Under the pieces are notes generated by a model, which was not told the origin of the DNA, did no database searches, and worked only from the letters and a program-made list of their open reading frames with translations. 64,000 nt of DNA from Streptomyces deccanensis (GTDB lineage: Bacteria; Actinomycetota; Actinomycetes; Streptomycetales; Streptomycetaceae), in NCBI RefSeq assembly GCF_022385335.1, contig NZ_CP092431.1:4650001-4714000 (forward strand). Direction: 5' to 3'. Position 1 is the stretch's first letter; each line of letters begins with the position of its first letter. The translations under genes and the position numbers were made by a program. Positions 45,079 through 55,100 of this stretch are shown here, piece by piece.

Positions 45079-46527
45079 TCAAGCCAGCGGAGGCTTTCCG
45101 TCCCCGTACAGCCAGTCGTCCCAGACCGGCGTCAGATCCGCGCCCGGCGCCGCCTCCTCCGCGAACTTCTCCGCATACGCCGTGAAGTCGGCCGTGTCCG
45201 CGTTGCCGTGGCGGTGCGCGGCCGCCCAGCCCCGGATCAGCTCGAAGAAGGCGTCGTCGCCGACGGCCTCGCGGACCTTGTGCAGGACCATGGCGCCGCG
45301 TTCGTACACCGGGCTGTCGGAGATCCGGGCGGCACTCGGCGGGCGCGCGGGCGGGAAGTCCCAGACGGCCTCGTTCGAGGCGGCGTCCGCGAAGTGGTCG
45401 CCCTCGTACAACGCGTCGAAGACCTCCTGGGCGCTGTCGCCCCCGTGGTCCTCCTCCCACAACCACTCGGCGTACGTCGCGAACCCCTCGTTGAGCCACA
45501 TGTCCCGCCAGCTCTTCGGGGTGACGGAGTCGCCGTACCACTGGTGGGCCAGTTCATGGACGAGGAGGGAGAGGTCGGGGGCGCCGGGGAAGACGGGCCG
45601 GTTCTGGGTCTCCAGCGCGTACGCCGAGTCCCCCGGCCTGTCGACGATCGCCCCGGTGGAGGAGAAGGGGTACGGCCCGAAGTTCCCCTCCGCCCACCGG
45701 ACGACCTCGGGGATGCGCCCCAGCACGGCCCGGCTCTCTTCGACCTGGGAGGGATCGACCGCGACGTACACGGGAAGCCGAGGGCTGCGGCCGCCGACCG
45801 TCGAGCGACGGATCTCGAACGCGCCGATCGCGAGCGTGGCCACATAGCTCGCCATGGGTTCGGCGGTGCGCCAGGAGAAGGTCGTACGGCCGTCGCGGGT
45901 GGACTCTCCCGTCAACTCCCCGTTGGAGACGGCTCGCAGGCCCTCGGGGACGGTGACCGTGAGGTCGTAGGCCGCCTTGTCGGAGGGGTGGTGGTTGCCG
46001 GGGAACCAGGCCATCGAGCCCGCCGGTTCGCCGAGCGCGAGGGCGCCGTCGGCGGTGGGCAGCCAGCCCTCGCGGGAGCCGTCGGGATCGGTGATCGTCA
46101 CGGGGGTGCCGGAGTAGCGCACGGTCGTACGGAACGTCTCCCCGTCGTCGAGCCCCTGCTCAGGGGTGACGGTCAGCTCCTGCCCGGCCCGCTTCCAGCG
46201 CGCCGTCACACCGTCGACGGCGACCGACGCGACGTCCATTCCCTTGAGGTCGAGGTTGAAGGAGCTGAGGTCCCGCGTGGCCCGCGCGGTGATGACTGCG
46301 GTGGCCCGCAGCCGGGCCTTGGCCTCGGGGCCGTAGTCGAGGGTGAGGGTGTAGTGGGTGACGTCGTACCCGCCGTTGCCGAGCCCGGGAAAGTACGGGT
46401 CCCGGAGGCCGGCGGAGCCCTTGGCCCTCTCGGCCTCACCGCCGCCGTCGGTGCACGAGGTGAGGGTCAGGGCCAGCGCGACGGTGAGCAGGGCGGCGGC
46501 CGGGACAACCGGTGCGGATCGGGACAC
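45079..46527 (-). CDS. M1-family metallopeptidase, lipoprotein
   Basis: A 482-residue gluzincin aminopeptidase. The signal peptide ends at the lipobox LTSC, so it is anchored outside the membrane. An N-terminal beta-sandwich precedes the catalytic domain, with HELAH and NEGFATYAEW supplying the zinc ligands and catalytic Glu. It should trim N-terminal residues from peptides. GTG 46527 is chosen because TAGGAT lies 7 nt before it, consistent with a leaderless mRNA; ATG 46557 is an in-frame alternative. Confidence 0.88.
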   Translation of the reverse strand: MSRSAPVVPAAALLTVALALTLTSCTDGGGEAERAKGSAGLRDPYFPGLGNGGYDVTHYTLTLDYGPEAKARLRATAVITARATRDLSSFNLDLKGMDVASVAVDGVTARWKRAGQELTVTPEQGLDDGETFRTTVRYSGTPVTITDPDGSREGWLPTADGALALGEPAGSMAWFPGNHHPSDKAAYDLTVTVPEGLRAVSNGELTGESTRDGRTTFSWRTAEPMASYVATLAIGAFEIRRSTVGGRSPRLPVYVAVDPSQVEESRAVLGRIPEVVRWAEGNFGPYPFSSTGAIVDRPGDSAYALETQNRPVFPGAPDLSLLVHELAHQWYGDSVTPKSWRDMWLNEGFATYAEWLWEEDHGGDSAQEVFDALYEGDHFADAASNEAVWDFPPARPPSAARISDSPVYERGAMVLHKVREAVGDDAFFELIRGWAAAHRHGNADTADFTAYAEKFAEEAAPGADLTPVWDDWLYGDGKPPLA

Positions 46528-46564
46528 GTCGGCGATCCTATGAGGACATGACACCATCGCCTAC

Positions 46565-47065
46565 GTGCTCGACATCGGCTACGCCCTCTCCAACCGCTTC
46601 CCCGATCCGCCGCAGACGGACTACCGGCGCGCGGACGTCTACACGCTGCGGCACGACCTGTTCTGCGGTGACGTGTACCTCGCGGACACCAAGGCGGACC
46701 GAGAACTGTCCACAGCCTGGGGATGGGTGCCTGTGCTGGACTTCGCGTGGGCGCTGTGCGACATCGTGGAGCAGCTCGACCAGGACCCGGCCGGCTCCCG
46801 TGCCTCCCGGCCCCAGTACGCGGAACTCGATTTCACCGAGTCCACGGACCGCATGCTGTTCGAGCGCCGCTTCGGGTGGGTGGACGTCGAGGCGGACTGG
46901 ATGCCGGCCGAGGAACCACCGCTGACGTTCTCCCACGCCGAGCTCCGCCGCGAGGCCCGCGACTTCCTCCACGACGTCATCGCCGACCTTTGCGACCTCC
47001 ACGACCCCCTGGCCGAAAACCCAGCGATCTGGACCCTCCAGTCCCGCTTCCCGAGGCTGCCGTAA
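46565..47065 (+). CDS. Conserved hypothetical protein
   Basis: A 166-residue soluble, acidic protein (MLDIGYALSNRFPDPPQTDYR, then WVPVLDFAWALCDIVEQLD). I recognise no family. It has no signal peptide, membrane helix or known catalytic motif. It diverges from the M1 peptidase gene with only 37 bp between the starts. GTG 46565 lacks a close ribosome site. The codon bias is normal for this chromosome, so it is probably a real gene. Confidence 0.7.
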   Translation: MLDIGYALSNRFPDPPQTDYRRADVYTLRHDLFCGDVYLADTKADRELSTAWGWVPVLDFAWALCDIVEQLDQDPAGSRASRPQYAELDFTESTDRMLFERRFGWVDVEADWMPAEEPPLTFSHAELRREARDFLHDVIADLCDLHDPLAENPAIWTLQSRFPRLP

Positions 47066-47097
47066 GGGTGCCGCCGCGTTAGTCCGCGGCTGAGTGG

Positions 47098-47215
47098 GGC
47101 GTCTCGCGCAGTTCCCCGCGCCCCTGAAAAAGCGGGGCTGCGCCCCTGCTTTTTCGCCCCGAAATGGCCGTAGGCCTTTCAGGGGCGCGGGGAACTGCGC
47201 GACCAGCCCCCACCG
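47098..47215. repeat. Streptomyces palindromic repeat, copy 5 (complete inverted pair)
   Basis: Arms 47104-47129 and 47178-47202 carry the common core in opposite orientations, with an inner GCGGGGCTGCGCCCC hairpin. It lies between two convergent genes. Confidence 0.9.
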
Positions 47216-47309
47216 GACGGACGCTTGGGGGTCAAAGGGGCGCAGCCCCTTGAGGATGGGACGGGTAGGGGCGGCGGGGGCGAAAAACCCCACCCGACGA
47301 CCCCCAACC

Positions 47310-47978
47310 TCACCCCTCCACCCGAATCCCCATCTCCCCCGCCAACACCGGCGCCAGATCCATCAACTGCGCCGCACTGATCAACGCCCCCGACAACCGA
47401 TCCACCCCCCGAGCGATCTCCACGGACGCGGCCTCCCGCAGATCCACATCCACCAACCTCACCCCACTCAGATCCGCCCCCTTCACCGCACACCCCACAA
47501 ACGCGACCCTCTCCAGCCGCGCACCCCCGAAGTCCGGCTCGACCAGCACACAGTCCTCGAACACGACATCCCTCAACCGCGCCTCACGCAGATTGAGGAA
47601 GTCGATCTTCCCCCCACGCACGAGCACCCGCTCCAGCACGGCCCCGTGCAACTGCACCCCACCCAGCCGAGCCTCCACCAGCTCGACATCCCGCAACGTC
47701 GCCTCGGACAGATCCGTCCCGACGCCCCGTATCCCCGTGAGGACGGAGTCGAGCACCCGGGCCCGGTGCAGCCGCGTCTCGTCCAGCGCGCACCCCGTCA
47801 GCGCGCAGTCCATGAACCGGGCACCCCCACCGTCCTGCCCGACGAAGTCCTCCTCCCGGAACTCCAGCCCGTCATAGTCCCCGTCGGGCTCCAGCCCCCC
47901 GCCCGCGTACGCCTCCAGCACCGGCAACCGCACCTCAGGCCGCCGCGCCGCCTTCACCACCGACCTCGCCCTCACCAT
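47310..47978 (-). CDS. Pentapeptide-repeat protein
   Basis: A 222-residue protein whose centre (about 45-200) is built of A(D/N)LxX-type pentapeptides (ARFMDCALTGCALDETRLHRA, GADLSGVRLVDVDL), expected to form a quadrilateral beta-helix. Some family members mimic DNA and protect gyrase; most have no known role. ATG 47978 is preferred over a longer upstream frame because GGGGG lies before it. Confidence 0.85.
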   Translation of the reverse strand: MVRARSVVKAARRPEVRLPVLEAYAGGGLEPDGDYDGLEFREEDFVGQDGGGARFMDCALTGCALDETRLHRARVLDSVLTGIRGVGTDLSEATLRDVELVEARLGGVQLHGAVLERVLVRGGKIDFLNLREARLRDVVFEDCVLVEPDFGGARLERVAFVGCAVKGADLSGVRLVDVDLREAASVEIARGVDRLSGALISAAQLMDLAPVLAGEMGIRVEG

Positions 47979-48197
47979 CCCCCCATCCTGCACCCCGCCA
48001 CTGACAACGCACCTGAACCGCGTAAAGCCCCCCGAGCACCGCCCCACAGCCCGATGTCACATCCCGGCACCCCGGATCCGTCGTACCCGCGAACAGCCAC
48101 GCAGCCGCGCAGCCGCGCAACCGACCGCCGGACGCCGTCCGACGCACAGCGTCCGACGCACACCGACCGTCGGACACCGACCCGAGGGAGCCCAGTC

Positions 48198-49433
48198 ATG
48201 CACCCCACCCGACGACCCCCCACCCACCTCACCGTCATCGGCGGCGGCTTCGCCGGGCTCACCGCGGCGATCACCGCCGCCGAGGCGGGCGCGAGGGTCA
48301 CCGTCCACGAGGCGCACCACACACTCGGCGGCCGGGCCCGCACCGCGGAGGGGCCGTACCGCACGAACGAGGGACCGCACGCGCTCTACAGCGGCGGCCC
48401 GCACTGGACCTGGCTGGCGCAACGGGACCTGATCGGACCGCTCGCGCCCCTCCCGCCCCTGGAGACCACCCGACTGCGCCTGCACCACAGGGGCGCCCTG
48501 CGGCGGACCCCGCCGTTCGCGATGCTCAAGCTCCTCCGCCCGCGCCGCACGGGCCGCCCCGCGCCCGTCGACGTCGACTTCCTCACCTGGGCGACCGAGC
48601 AGGCCGGCGAGGAGGCCGCTCGCGCGGCGGCCAACTACGCGGCGGTGGCGCTGTTCCACCACGACCCGGGCTCCCTGTCCGCCGCGTTCGTCCAGGAACG
48701 ACTGCGCCGGGCCACGAAGTTGCCGCCGGAGGCGCACTACCCGCGCGGCGGCTGGGCGAGTGTCATCGACCGTATGGCGGCCCGCGCCTGGAACCTCGGC
48801 GTCCGAATGGAGACCCTCAGCCGAATCGACAGCCTCGACGCCCTCGCCAACCCCGGCCCCGGCACCGGACCCCGCACGGGCCCCGGCCCGGTCATCGTCG
48901 CCACCTCCCTGGACGCCGCCCGCCGCCTGCTCAAGGACGACTCGCTGACCTGGCCGAGCGGCCGCACCGCCCTCCTCGACCTCGCCGTACGCACCCGCCG
49001 CGGCGACGCCTTCGCCGTCTCCGACCTGGACACGCCCGGCTGGATCGAGCGGTTCACGGCCCAGGACCGCACCCTGGCCCCGGCGGGCGAACAGTTGATC
49101 CAGGGCCAGTTCCCGATCGGCCCGCACGAGTCACGGGCGGCCGGTATCACCCGCGCCGAACACCTGCTCGACCTCGGCTTCCCCGGCTGGCGGGACCGCG
49201 TCACCTGGCGGCGCGAGGCGACCGCCAACGGCCGTACGGGCGCCGTCGATCCGGTCGGCACCAGCTGGCGCGACCGCCCGGCCGTGGACCGGGGCGACGG
49301 CGTGTACCTCGCTGGCGACCAGGTCGCGGCGCCGGGCGTGCTCTCGGAGGTGTCGTTCAACAGCGCCCTGGCGGCCGTCTCGCTTGCGCTCGGCAGGAGG
49401 TCGAAGAACACCCTTGACCTCAAGCATGCTTGA
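48198..49433 (+). CDS. FAD-dependent amine-oxidase-like protein
   Basis: A 411-residue flavoprotein with the N-terminal FAD motif VIGGGFAGLTAAITAAE followed by HTLGGRARTA, as in phytoene desaturase and amine oxidase families. The C-terminal GVYLAGDQVAAPGVLSEVS closes the FAD site. The substrate is unknown. ATG 48198 has GGGAG upstream. Its last 18 bases form part of the SoxR palindrome for the next gene. Confidence 0.85.
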   Translation: MHPTRRPPTHLTVIGGGFAGLTAAITAAEAGARVTVHEAHHTLGGRARTAEGPYRTNEGPHALYSGGPHWTWLAQRDLIGPLAPLPPLETTRLRLHHRGALRRTPPFAMLKLLRPRRTGRPAPVDVDFLTWATEQAGEEAARAAANYAAVALFHHDPGSLSAAFVQERLRRATKLPPEAHYPRGGWASVIDRMAARAWNLGVRMETLSRIDSLDALANPGPGTGPRTGPGPVIVATSLDAARRLLKDDSLTWPSGRTALLDLAVRTRRGDAFAVSDLDTPGWIERFTAQDRTLAPAGEQLIQGQFPIGPHESRAAGITRAEHLLDLGFPGWRDRVTWRREATANGRTGAVDPVGTSWRDRPAVDRGDGVYLAGDQVAAPGVLSEVSFNSALAAVSLALGRRSKNTLDLKHA

Positions 49434-49437
49434 GGTC
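49416..49437 (+). promoter_or_regulatory. SoxR box and promoter of the quinone reductase gene
   Basis: A perfect 22-bp palindrome, GACCTCAAGC-AT-GCTTGAGGTC, matches the SoxR half-site CCTCAAG/CTTGAGG. It sits in the spacer between a -35 TTGACC (49414-49419) and a possible -10 GAGGCT (49439-49444), spacing 19 bp, as expected for MerR-family activators. It overlaps the stop codon of the preceding gene. Confidence 0.88.
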
Positions 49438-49512
49438 GGAGGCTGGGGTCCGCCAAGCGAAACCAGGCGCACACGCACCACGCGTGAACGACATGACTCC
49501 AGGGGGCCCTCC

Positions 49513-50484
49513 ATGCACGCCATCCGTCTGCACGCCTTCGGTCCGGCCGAGAACCTGACGTACGAGAAGGTCGCGGACCCCGAGCCTGGTCCGGGCCAGG
49601 TGCGTATCGCCGTCGCCGCGGCTGGCGTACACCTGCTCGACGCGGCACTCCGCGAGGGCGTTCCGGGGCCGGGACCGACGCCGGAACTGCCCACCGTCCC
49701 CGGCCGCGAGGTCGCCGGGGTCGTCGAGGCGCTCGGGGAGGGCGTCGCGGAGACCTGGCTCGGCCGACGCGTCACGGCCCACCTCGGCTTCGTGCCCGGC
49801 GGCTACGCCGAACTGGCCGTCACCGAGGTCGAACGGCTGCACGAGATCCCGGAGAACCTCGACTTCGCGCAGGCGGTCGCGATGATCGGGACGGGCCGTA
49901 CGGCGATGGGGATCCTCCTCTTCGCCGACCTCGGCCCGGACGACGTGGTCGTGATCCCGGCCGCGGCCGGAGGCCTCGGCACGCTCCTCGTGCAGTACGC
50001 CAAGAACGCGGGCGCCACGGTGATCGGCCTCGCCGGCGGCCCCGTGAAGACGGCCCGGGTGGCGGCGAACGGCGCCGACCTCGCCGTCGACTACACCGAC
50101 CCGGCCTGGCCGGAACAGGTCGCGGCGTACCGGGGGAAGGCCACGATCGTCTTCGACGGGGTCGGCGGCGCGGCGGCGCGTGAGTCCGTCGCCCTGCTCG
50201 CCCCCGGCGGCAGGCACCTGGTCTTCGGCTGGTCGGCGGACGGCATCAAGGACGGCGGCCCCTATGTCGTGGAGGGCGTCTCGGAGACGGTCCTCGGCGA
50301 GGAGATGCGCCGCCGGGCCGGCGGCCCCGACCCCATCCGCACCCTCGAACTCCGCGCCCTCGCCGAAGCCGCCGCGGGCCGCCTCACCCCGGCCGTCCAC
50401 CGCTTCCCCCTCGCCGAGGCGTCCGCAGCCCACCGCGCCCTGGAAGACCGCGGCACGACCGGCAAGGTCGTGCTGGAGCCGTGA
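49513..50484 (+). CDS. Zinc-type quinone oxidoreductase (SoxR target)
   Basis: A 323-residue medium-chain dehydrogenase/reductase of the NADPH:quinone reductase branch. The GroES-like N-terminal domain is followed by the nucleotide motif AAAGGLGTLLVQYAKNAGA. Zinc-ligand cysteines are absent, as in QOR proteins. It should reduce quinones with NADPH. The SoxR box upstream means expression is likely induced by redox-active metabolites. ATG 49513 follows AGGGGG. From memory, S. coelicolor SCO4266, a SoxR-regulated gene, is its counterpart. Confidence 0.9.
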   Translation: MHAIRLHAFGPAENLTYEKVADPEPGPGQVRIAVAAAGVHLLDAALREGVPGPGPTPELPTVPGREVAGVVEALGEGVAETWLGRRVTAHLGFVPGGYAELAVTEVERLHEIPENLDFAQAVAMIGTGRTAMGILLFADLGPDDVVVIPAAAGGLGTLLVQYAKNAGATVIGLAGGPVKTARVAANGADLAVDYTDPAWPEQVAAYRGKATIVFDGVGGAAARESVALLAPGGRHLVFGWSADGIKDGGPYVVEGVSETVLGEEMRRRAGGPDPIRTLELRALAEAAAGRLTPAVHRFPLAEASAAHRALEDRGTTGKVVLEP

Positions 50485-50560
50485 CCGCCCCCACGACCCG
50501 CCCCGACCGGGACACGCCCCCGACCACCGCCCTCGCGCCGGACACCCCCACGCCCTTGCC

Positions 50561-52014
50561 ATGCCCGACCCCCGCCGCTGGTGGGCCCTCGTCGTCATCG
50601 CGCTCGCCCAGCTGATGGTGATCCTGGACGCGACGATCGTGAACATCGCGCTGCCGTCGGCGCAGCGGGACCTCGGCATGTCCGACGGGAACCGGCTGGG
50701 GGTCCCCCCACGCCCTTAAGGCAGTGGGGGAGGGTGATCACCTCGTACACCCTCGCCTTCGGCGGACTCCTCCTGCTCGGCGGCCGCGTCTCGGACCTGA
50801 TGGGACGCAAGCGGGCCTTCGTCGTCGGACTGGCCGGCTTCGCCGCGGCCTCGGCGCTCGGCGGCGCGGCCGACACCTCCGGAACGCTGTTCGCGGCCCG
50901 CGCCCTCCAGGGCGTCTTCGCCGCCGTCCTCGCCCCCTCCGCGCTGAGCCTCCTCACCACCACCTTCGCGGACCCGGCGGAACGCGGAAAGGCGTTCGGC
51001 GTCTACGGGGCCATCGCGGGCGGTGGTTCGGCGATCGGCCTGATCTCCGGCGGGCTGCTCACCGAGTACCTGGACTGGCGCTGGTGCCTGTACGTCAACG
51101 TGCCCATCGCCGCCGTCGCCCTCGTCGGCGCGACCGTCCTGCTCCGCGACCGCCCGGACCGCACCGGCGCCCGCCTCGACGTACCCGGTGCCCTCCTCGG
51201 CTCCGCCGGCCTCGTCGCCCTCGTCCACGGCTTCGGCGAGGCCGAACCGCGCGGCTGGACGGACACCCGCGTCCTGGCCCTCATCGCGGCGGGCGTCGCC
51301 CTGCTCACCGGCTTCGTCCTGCGGCAGCGGACGGCACGGCACCCCCTGCTCCCGCTGCACATCGTCCGCGACCGCGACCGCGCGGGCTGCTTCCTGACGA
51401 TCTCCCTGGCGACCGTGGGCATGTTCGGGATGTTCCTGTTCATGACCTACTACCTCCAGGTCGTGCTCGCCTACTCCCCCGTGCGCACGGGGCTGGCCTT
51501 CCTCCCCCTCACCGCCGCGATCATCACGGGCTCGACCCAGATCTCGGCCCGGCTGATGCAGCGGGTCCCGCCCCGGCGGCTGATGGTCCCGGGCGCACTG
51601 CTGGCCGCGACCGGCATGCTGATCCTGACCCGGCTCACGGTCGACTCGTCGTACGTCACCGGGATCCTCCCGGCGCTGATCCTGATGGGCCTGGGCATGG
51701 GCATGACCTTCATGCCGGTCTTCGCCACCGCCACCGCCGGGGTCGCCCCGCACGACGCGGGCATCACCTCCGCGACGCTCAACACCGCCCAGCAGGTGGG
51801 CGGTTCACTGGGCACGGCCCTGCTGAACACCATCGCCACCAGCACCGGCGCCGCCTATCTCGCAACCCACGACCACACCCCGACCGCAGTCCACGACAGC
51901 ATCGTCCACGGCTACACCACCGCACTCTGGTGGGCCGCAGGCATCCTCCTCCTCGCCTCCACCATCGCCGCCACGATGATCACAGCAAAGCCCCCGAACC
52001 ACACCGCCGCCTGA
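50561..52014 (+). pseudogene. MFS drug exporter (DHA2) broken by a small palindromic repeat
   Basis: Frame 1 starts at ATG 50561 and encodes the normal first helix with LDATIVNIALPSAQRDLGMSDGNR. It then reads into a 26-bp insertion (50696-50721) and stops at TAA 50717. The rest of a 14-helix DHA2 exporter continues in another frame from RQW, with 6 more inserted bases (50728-50733), to 52014 (VITSYTLAFGGLLLLGGR, then motif A LMGRKRAF). Removing 32 bases restores ...GNRQWVITSY.... The gene should be inactive unless ribosomes shift frame. Confidence 0.85.
50696..50733. repeat. Small palindromic insertion (GGGGGTCCCCCCA type)
   Basis: CTGGGGGTCCCCCCACGCCC, then TTAAGG, and GTGGGGGAGG can fold on each other. 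This short repeat type is common in Streptomyces genomes. Here it splits the MFS gene. Confidence 0.75.
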
Positions 52015-52035
52015 GCCCACGGCCCACGACGACGA

Positions 52036-52071
52036 CAGGTGGCCCCGCCCGTTTTCGGGCGGGGCCACCTG
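52036..52071. terminator. Bidirectional terminator
   Basis: A perfect 16-bp stem (52036-52051 with 52056-52071) with a TTTT loop lies between the convergent MFS pseudogene and the large secreted protein gene. Confidence 0.85.
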
Positions 52072-52146
52072 GGCACCGACGACGCCGGGCGCAGAGCACC
52101 GACGCGGCACTCGGCGCAACGTGGCTCGAACTCGGCTCGGCTCAGC

Positions 52147-55100
52147 TCACTTCACGACCGCCTTGGTCGCCCTGCTCACCGCCGAACCGTCCTTGTGCCC
52201 CGTGCGGTGCGCGACCACCTTCACCGTGATCTTCTTGCCCTTCTGCGCCGCTTTCAGGACCAACGACGCCTTGGTCGCCCCCTTGATCATCTTGCCGCCC
52301 GCGTACCACTGGTACCCGTACGAGGTCGCGGCCGGACTCCAGGTCCCCTGGCCCGCCTTCAGCGTCTTCCCGACCTTCGCGGTCCCGGTGATCACGGGCA
52401 CCTTGGTCGCCTTGGGCGCGGCGCCCTTGGCGACGGTCACCGGGGCCGAGGTCGACGTCCCGCCGTCCCAGCCGGGCCTGGCGGCGCCGACCGTCACACT
52501 CAGCCTCTTGCCCAGCAGCCCCGCCGGCACCGTGTACGTCGAGCCCGTGGCGCCCTTGATCGCCTTGCCGTCCGCGTTCCACTGGTACGTGTACGACGAC
52601 GGCGCCGAGGACCAACTGCCGGGCGTCGCCGTCACCTTGGCGCCGACAGCGACGGTGCCGGACACCTTGGGCGCGGCGGTGTTCCTCAGCTGCGCCCGGG
52701 TGACCGTGAAGGTGCCCCGCTGGAACTCCCAGCCGCGCGCGATCACGCTGACGCTCCACGTGCCCGGGGACACACCGGTCAGATCGAGGACAGCCGTCAA
52801 CGTCCGGTGGTCCGTGGACACCGACTCCGTCTTCGCCGTGATGCTCCGGCCGCTCTGGTACAGCCGGACCTCGGCGTTCACGGGCAGCGCCGTGCCGGTC
52901 ACCGTGAGCGTCACCTTGCTCTCGGCCGCCCCGGTGTCCGGGCCGACCGAGGTGACGCCCACGTCCTCCGTCCCGCACAGCGAGGGCGAGCAGACCAGGC
53001 TCGCCCGGTAGGAGGTGGTGGACGCCTTCTCCGGCAGGCCCAGCAGGAACAGGCTGGGGGTGCTCTGGCCGAACGAGCCGTCCACACCGCAGCGATAGCC
53101 GTCCGAGGAGTTCACACAGCCGTTGGACCACGACGACATGGTGTAGAGCGCGGGCACCGCCGTCGTCGTGGCACCGGTCGTGTCGCTGATCTCGGTGCCG
53201 AAGGTGTCGAAGCCGGCGGTGGGCAGCACCGCGCACACCGCGGTGCGCGACTCGTCGAGGCTGCCGGTGACCGGGCCGTACCCGTACGCCACGCTGGGCA
53301 CCTTCTCGCACTCGGCGGCCGGCCCGTCGGCGGTGGCGATGCGCAGAGCGTCCAGACGGTAGTCGGGCGCGGTCTTGAGGTGGGCCGGGACCTGCACGAG
53401 CACCTGGTGGCTGGTGGACCCGCTCACCGCGCAGGCCCGGTTGCGGAACGAGCACTCCATGCCACCGTCGCCACCGAACACCGCGATGTTGCCGGTGCCC
53501 AGCCTGTCCCGGGCATCGATGTGCACGACATCCGTGGTGGCGCCCGTGGTGACGCGGTGGCAGCGCAAGGTGCCCGGCGCCCCGTGGGTCCCCGGAACGG
53601 AGGCCCCTCCCACCTTGGTCGCGGCGCTCGTGACGCAGCCGGCCGAGGCCGCGGACTCCGTGACGTCCCGCCGTGCGAGTGTGTACGTGGCCGTCTGGTC
53701 CCTGCCACTGACGAGCACGGTGTGCGCCTTGCCGGGGGTCAGCGCGCACAGCACCCACCCGTTGGTGGCGGCGCTGCGGTCGCAGACCTTTTTGCCGTCG
53801 GCGTCGACCACGGAGAACCGGGCGGCGACACCACCGGACGTGGCGATCAGCTGGAAGACCTCGCCCTCCGTGTGCTCGCCCGCCGGAACGCTCAGACAGC
53901 GCGAGAAGACCCCGCCGCCGGTGCCGAACGTGGCCCGTGCGCCGTCGTCGGCGAAGCTCCCGCTCGGCAGCTCGGCACAGCCCTCGGGGGTGTCGGTGCG
54001 GACGAGGTCGAGCGCGTACGCCCCGCTCGTGCCGGAGTCCGCGTGCACGAGCAGCCGGTAGGGCGCGGTGCCCGTCGGCTCACAGGTACCTGTGCTCAGC
54101 GCGTCGTCGGTGCACTGGGTGACACCCTCACCGTCCACGACCTCGACCGCCGGCCGGGGCCCCGGCCCGCCGAGCTTGGTCAGCGCCGCGAACCGCGCCC
54201 CCTCGGATCCGGGCAGCAGCAGGCAGTCGTACTCGCCCACACCGCCGAACTCGCCCTCGTGGCGCCCCCATACGACGGACCGACAGCCCTCGGTGCCGGT
54301 GCGGTCGAGGAAGGCGGTGGCGTACTCGGGGTCACTGATCCGGTTCGGGTCGCCCACCACCAGGGTGTGGCGCCCGGCGACGGCGAAGGTGCACCAACCG
54401 CCCGCCTGGCAGACCTTCTTGCCCTCGCCGTCGTAGACGTACGACCACAGGGCCTCGTTCTGCTCGGGGTTCAGCGCACTCACCAGGAACCGGCCCGCCG
54501 AGGGCACGGTCAGCGAGCGGCAACGCAGCGTGCCGGGCGCGGGCGGGGTGCCGTACACACCGGTCGTCAGAACGGGGCAGCCCTCGGCCTTGGAGAGCCG
54601 ACGGATCTGGACCCGCTCGTCGACGGGCAGCCCACTGTCGGAGAACCCGTACGCCAGCACCCGGTACGGGCCGTCGCCGGGCAGGACGCAGCCGTGCTCG
54701 TCGTCCTCGCCGCGCCCGCAGATGTCCGCACCGGTCTCATCCGTGATCCACTGCCGGACCTCGCCCCTGTACACGTTGACGCGTTCGCCCGGTTCCCCCC
54801 GGAACGGCAGGCAGTCGACCTGCACCGGGCTGACCACCTTGAACGTCGCCGGGGGCAGGTCCCACGAGGTGCCCACGGCAGGGGCACAGCCCTCGGACCC
54901 GGCCAGCGGGACCACGCTGACCTGGTAGTCGGTGGCGTCGAAGCCCCCCGAGTTGTCCACCACCACGGTGTAGGCCCCGGCCGCCGGGAAGTCGCACCAG
55001 CGCACACCGTAGTTGGGGGCCGTGCACTCGGCCTCGGTGCCGTCGGCACCGCGCACGACCAGGAAGGCTTCCTGGTGAGGGTCCGCGAGCGACACCTGGT

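Noticed and set aside
38000..47300. Search for a BacD-like ATP-grasp ligase around the operon
   Set aside because: No frame with ATP-grasp motifs is seen; the neighbours are GNAT-Nudix, M1 peptidase and a hypothetical gene.
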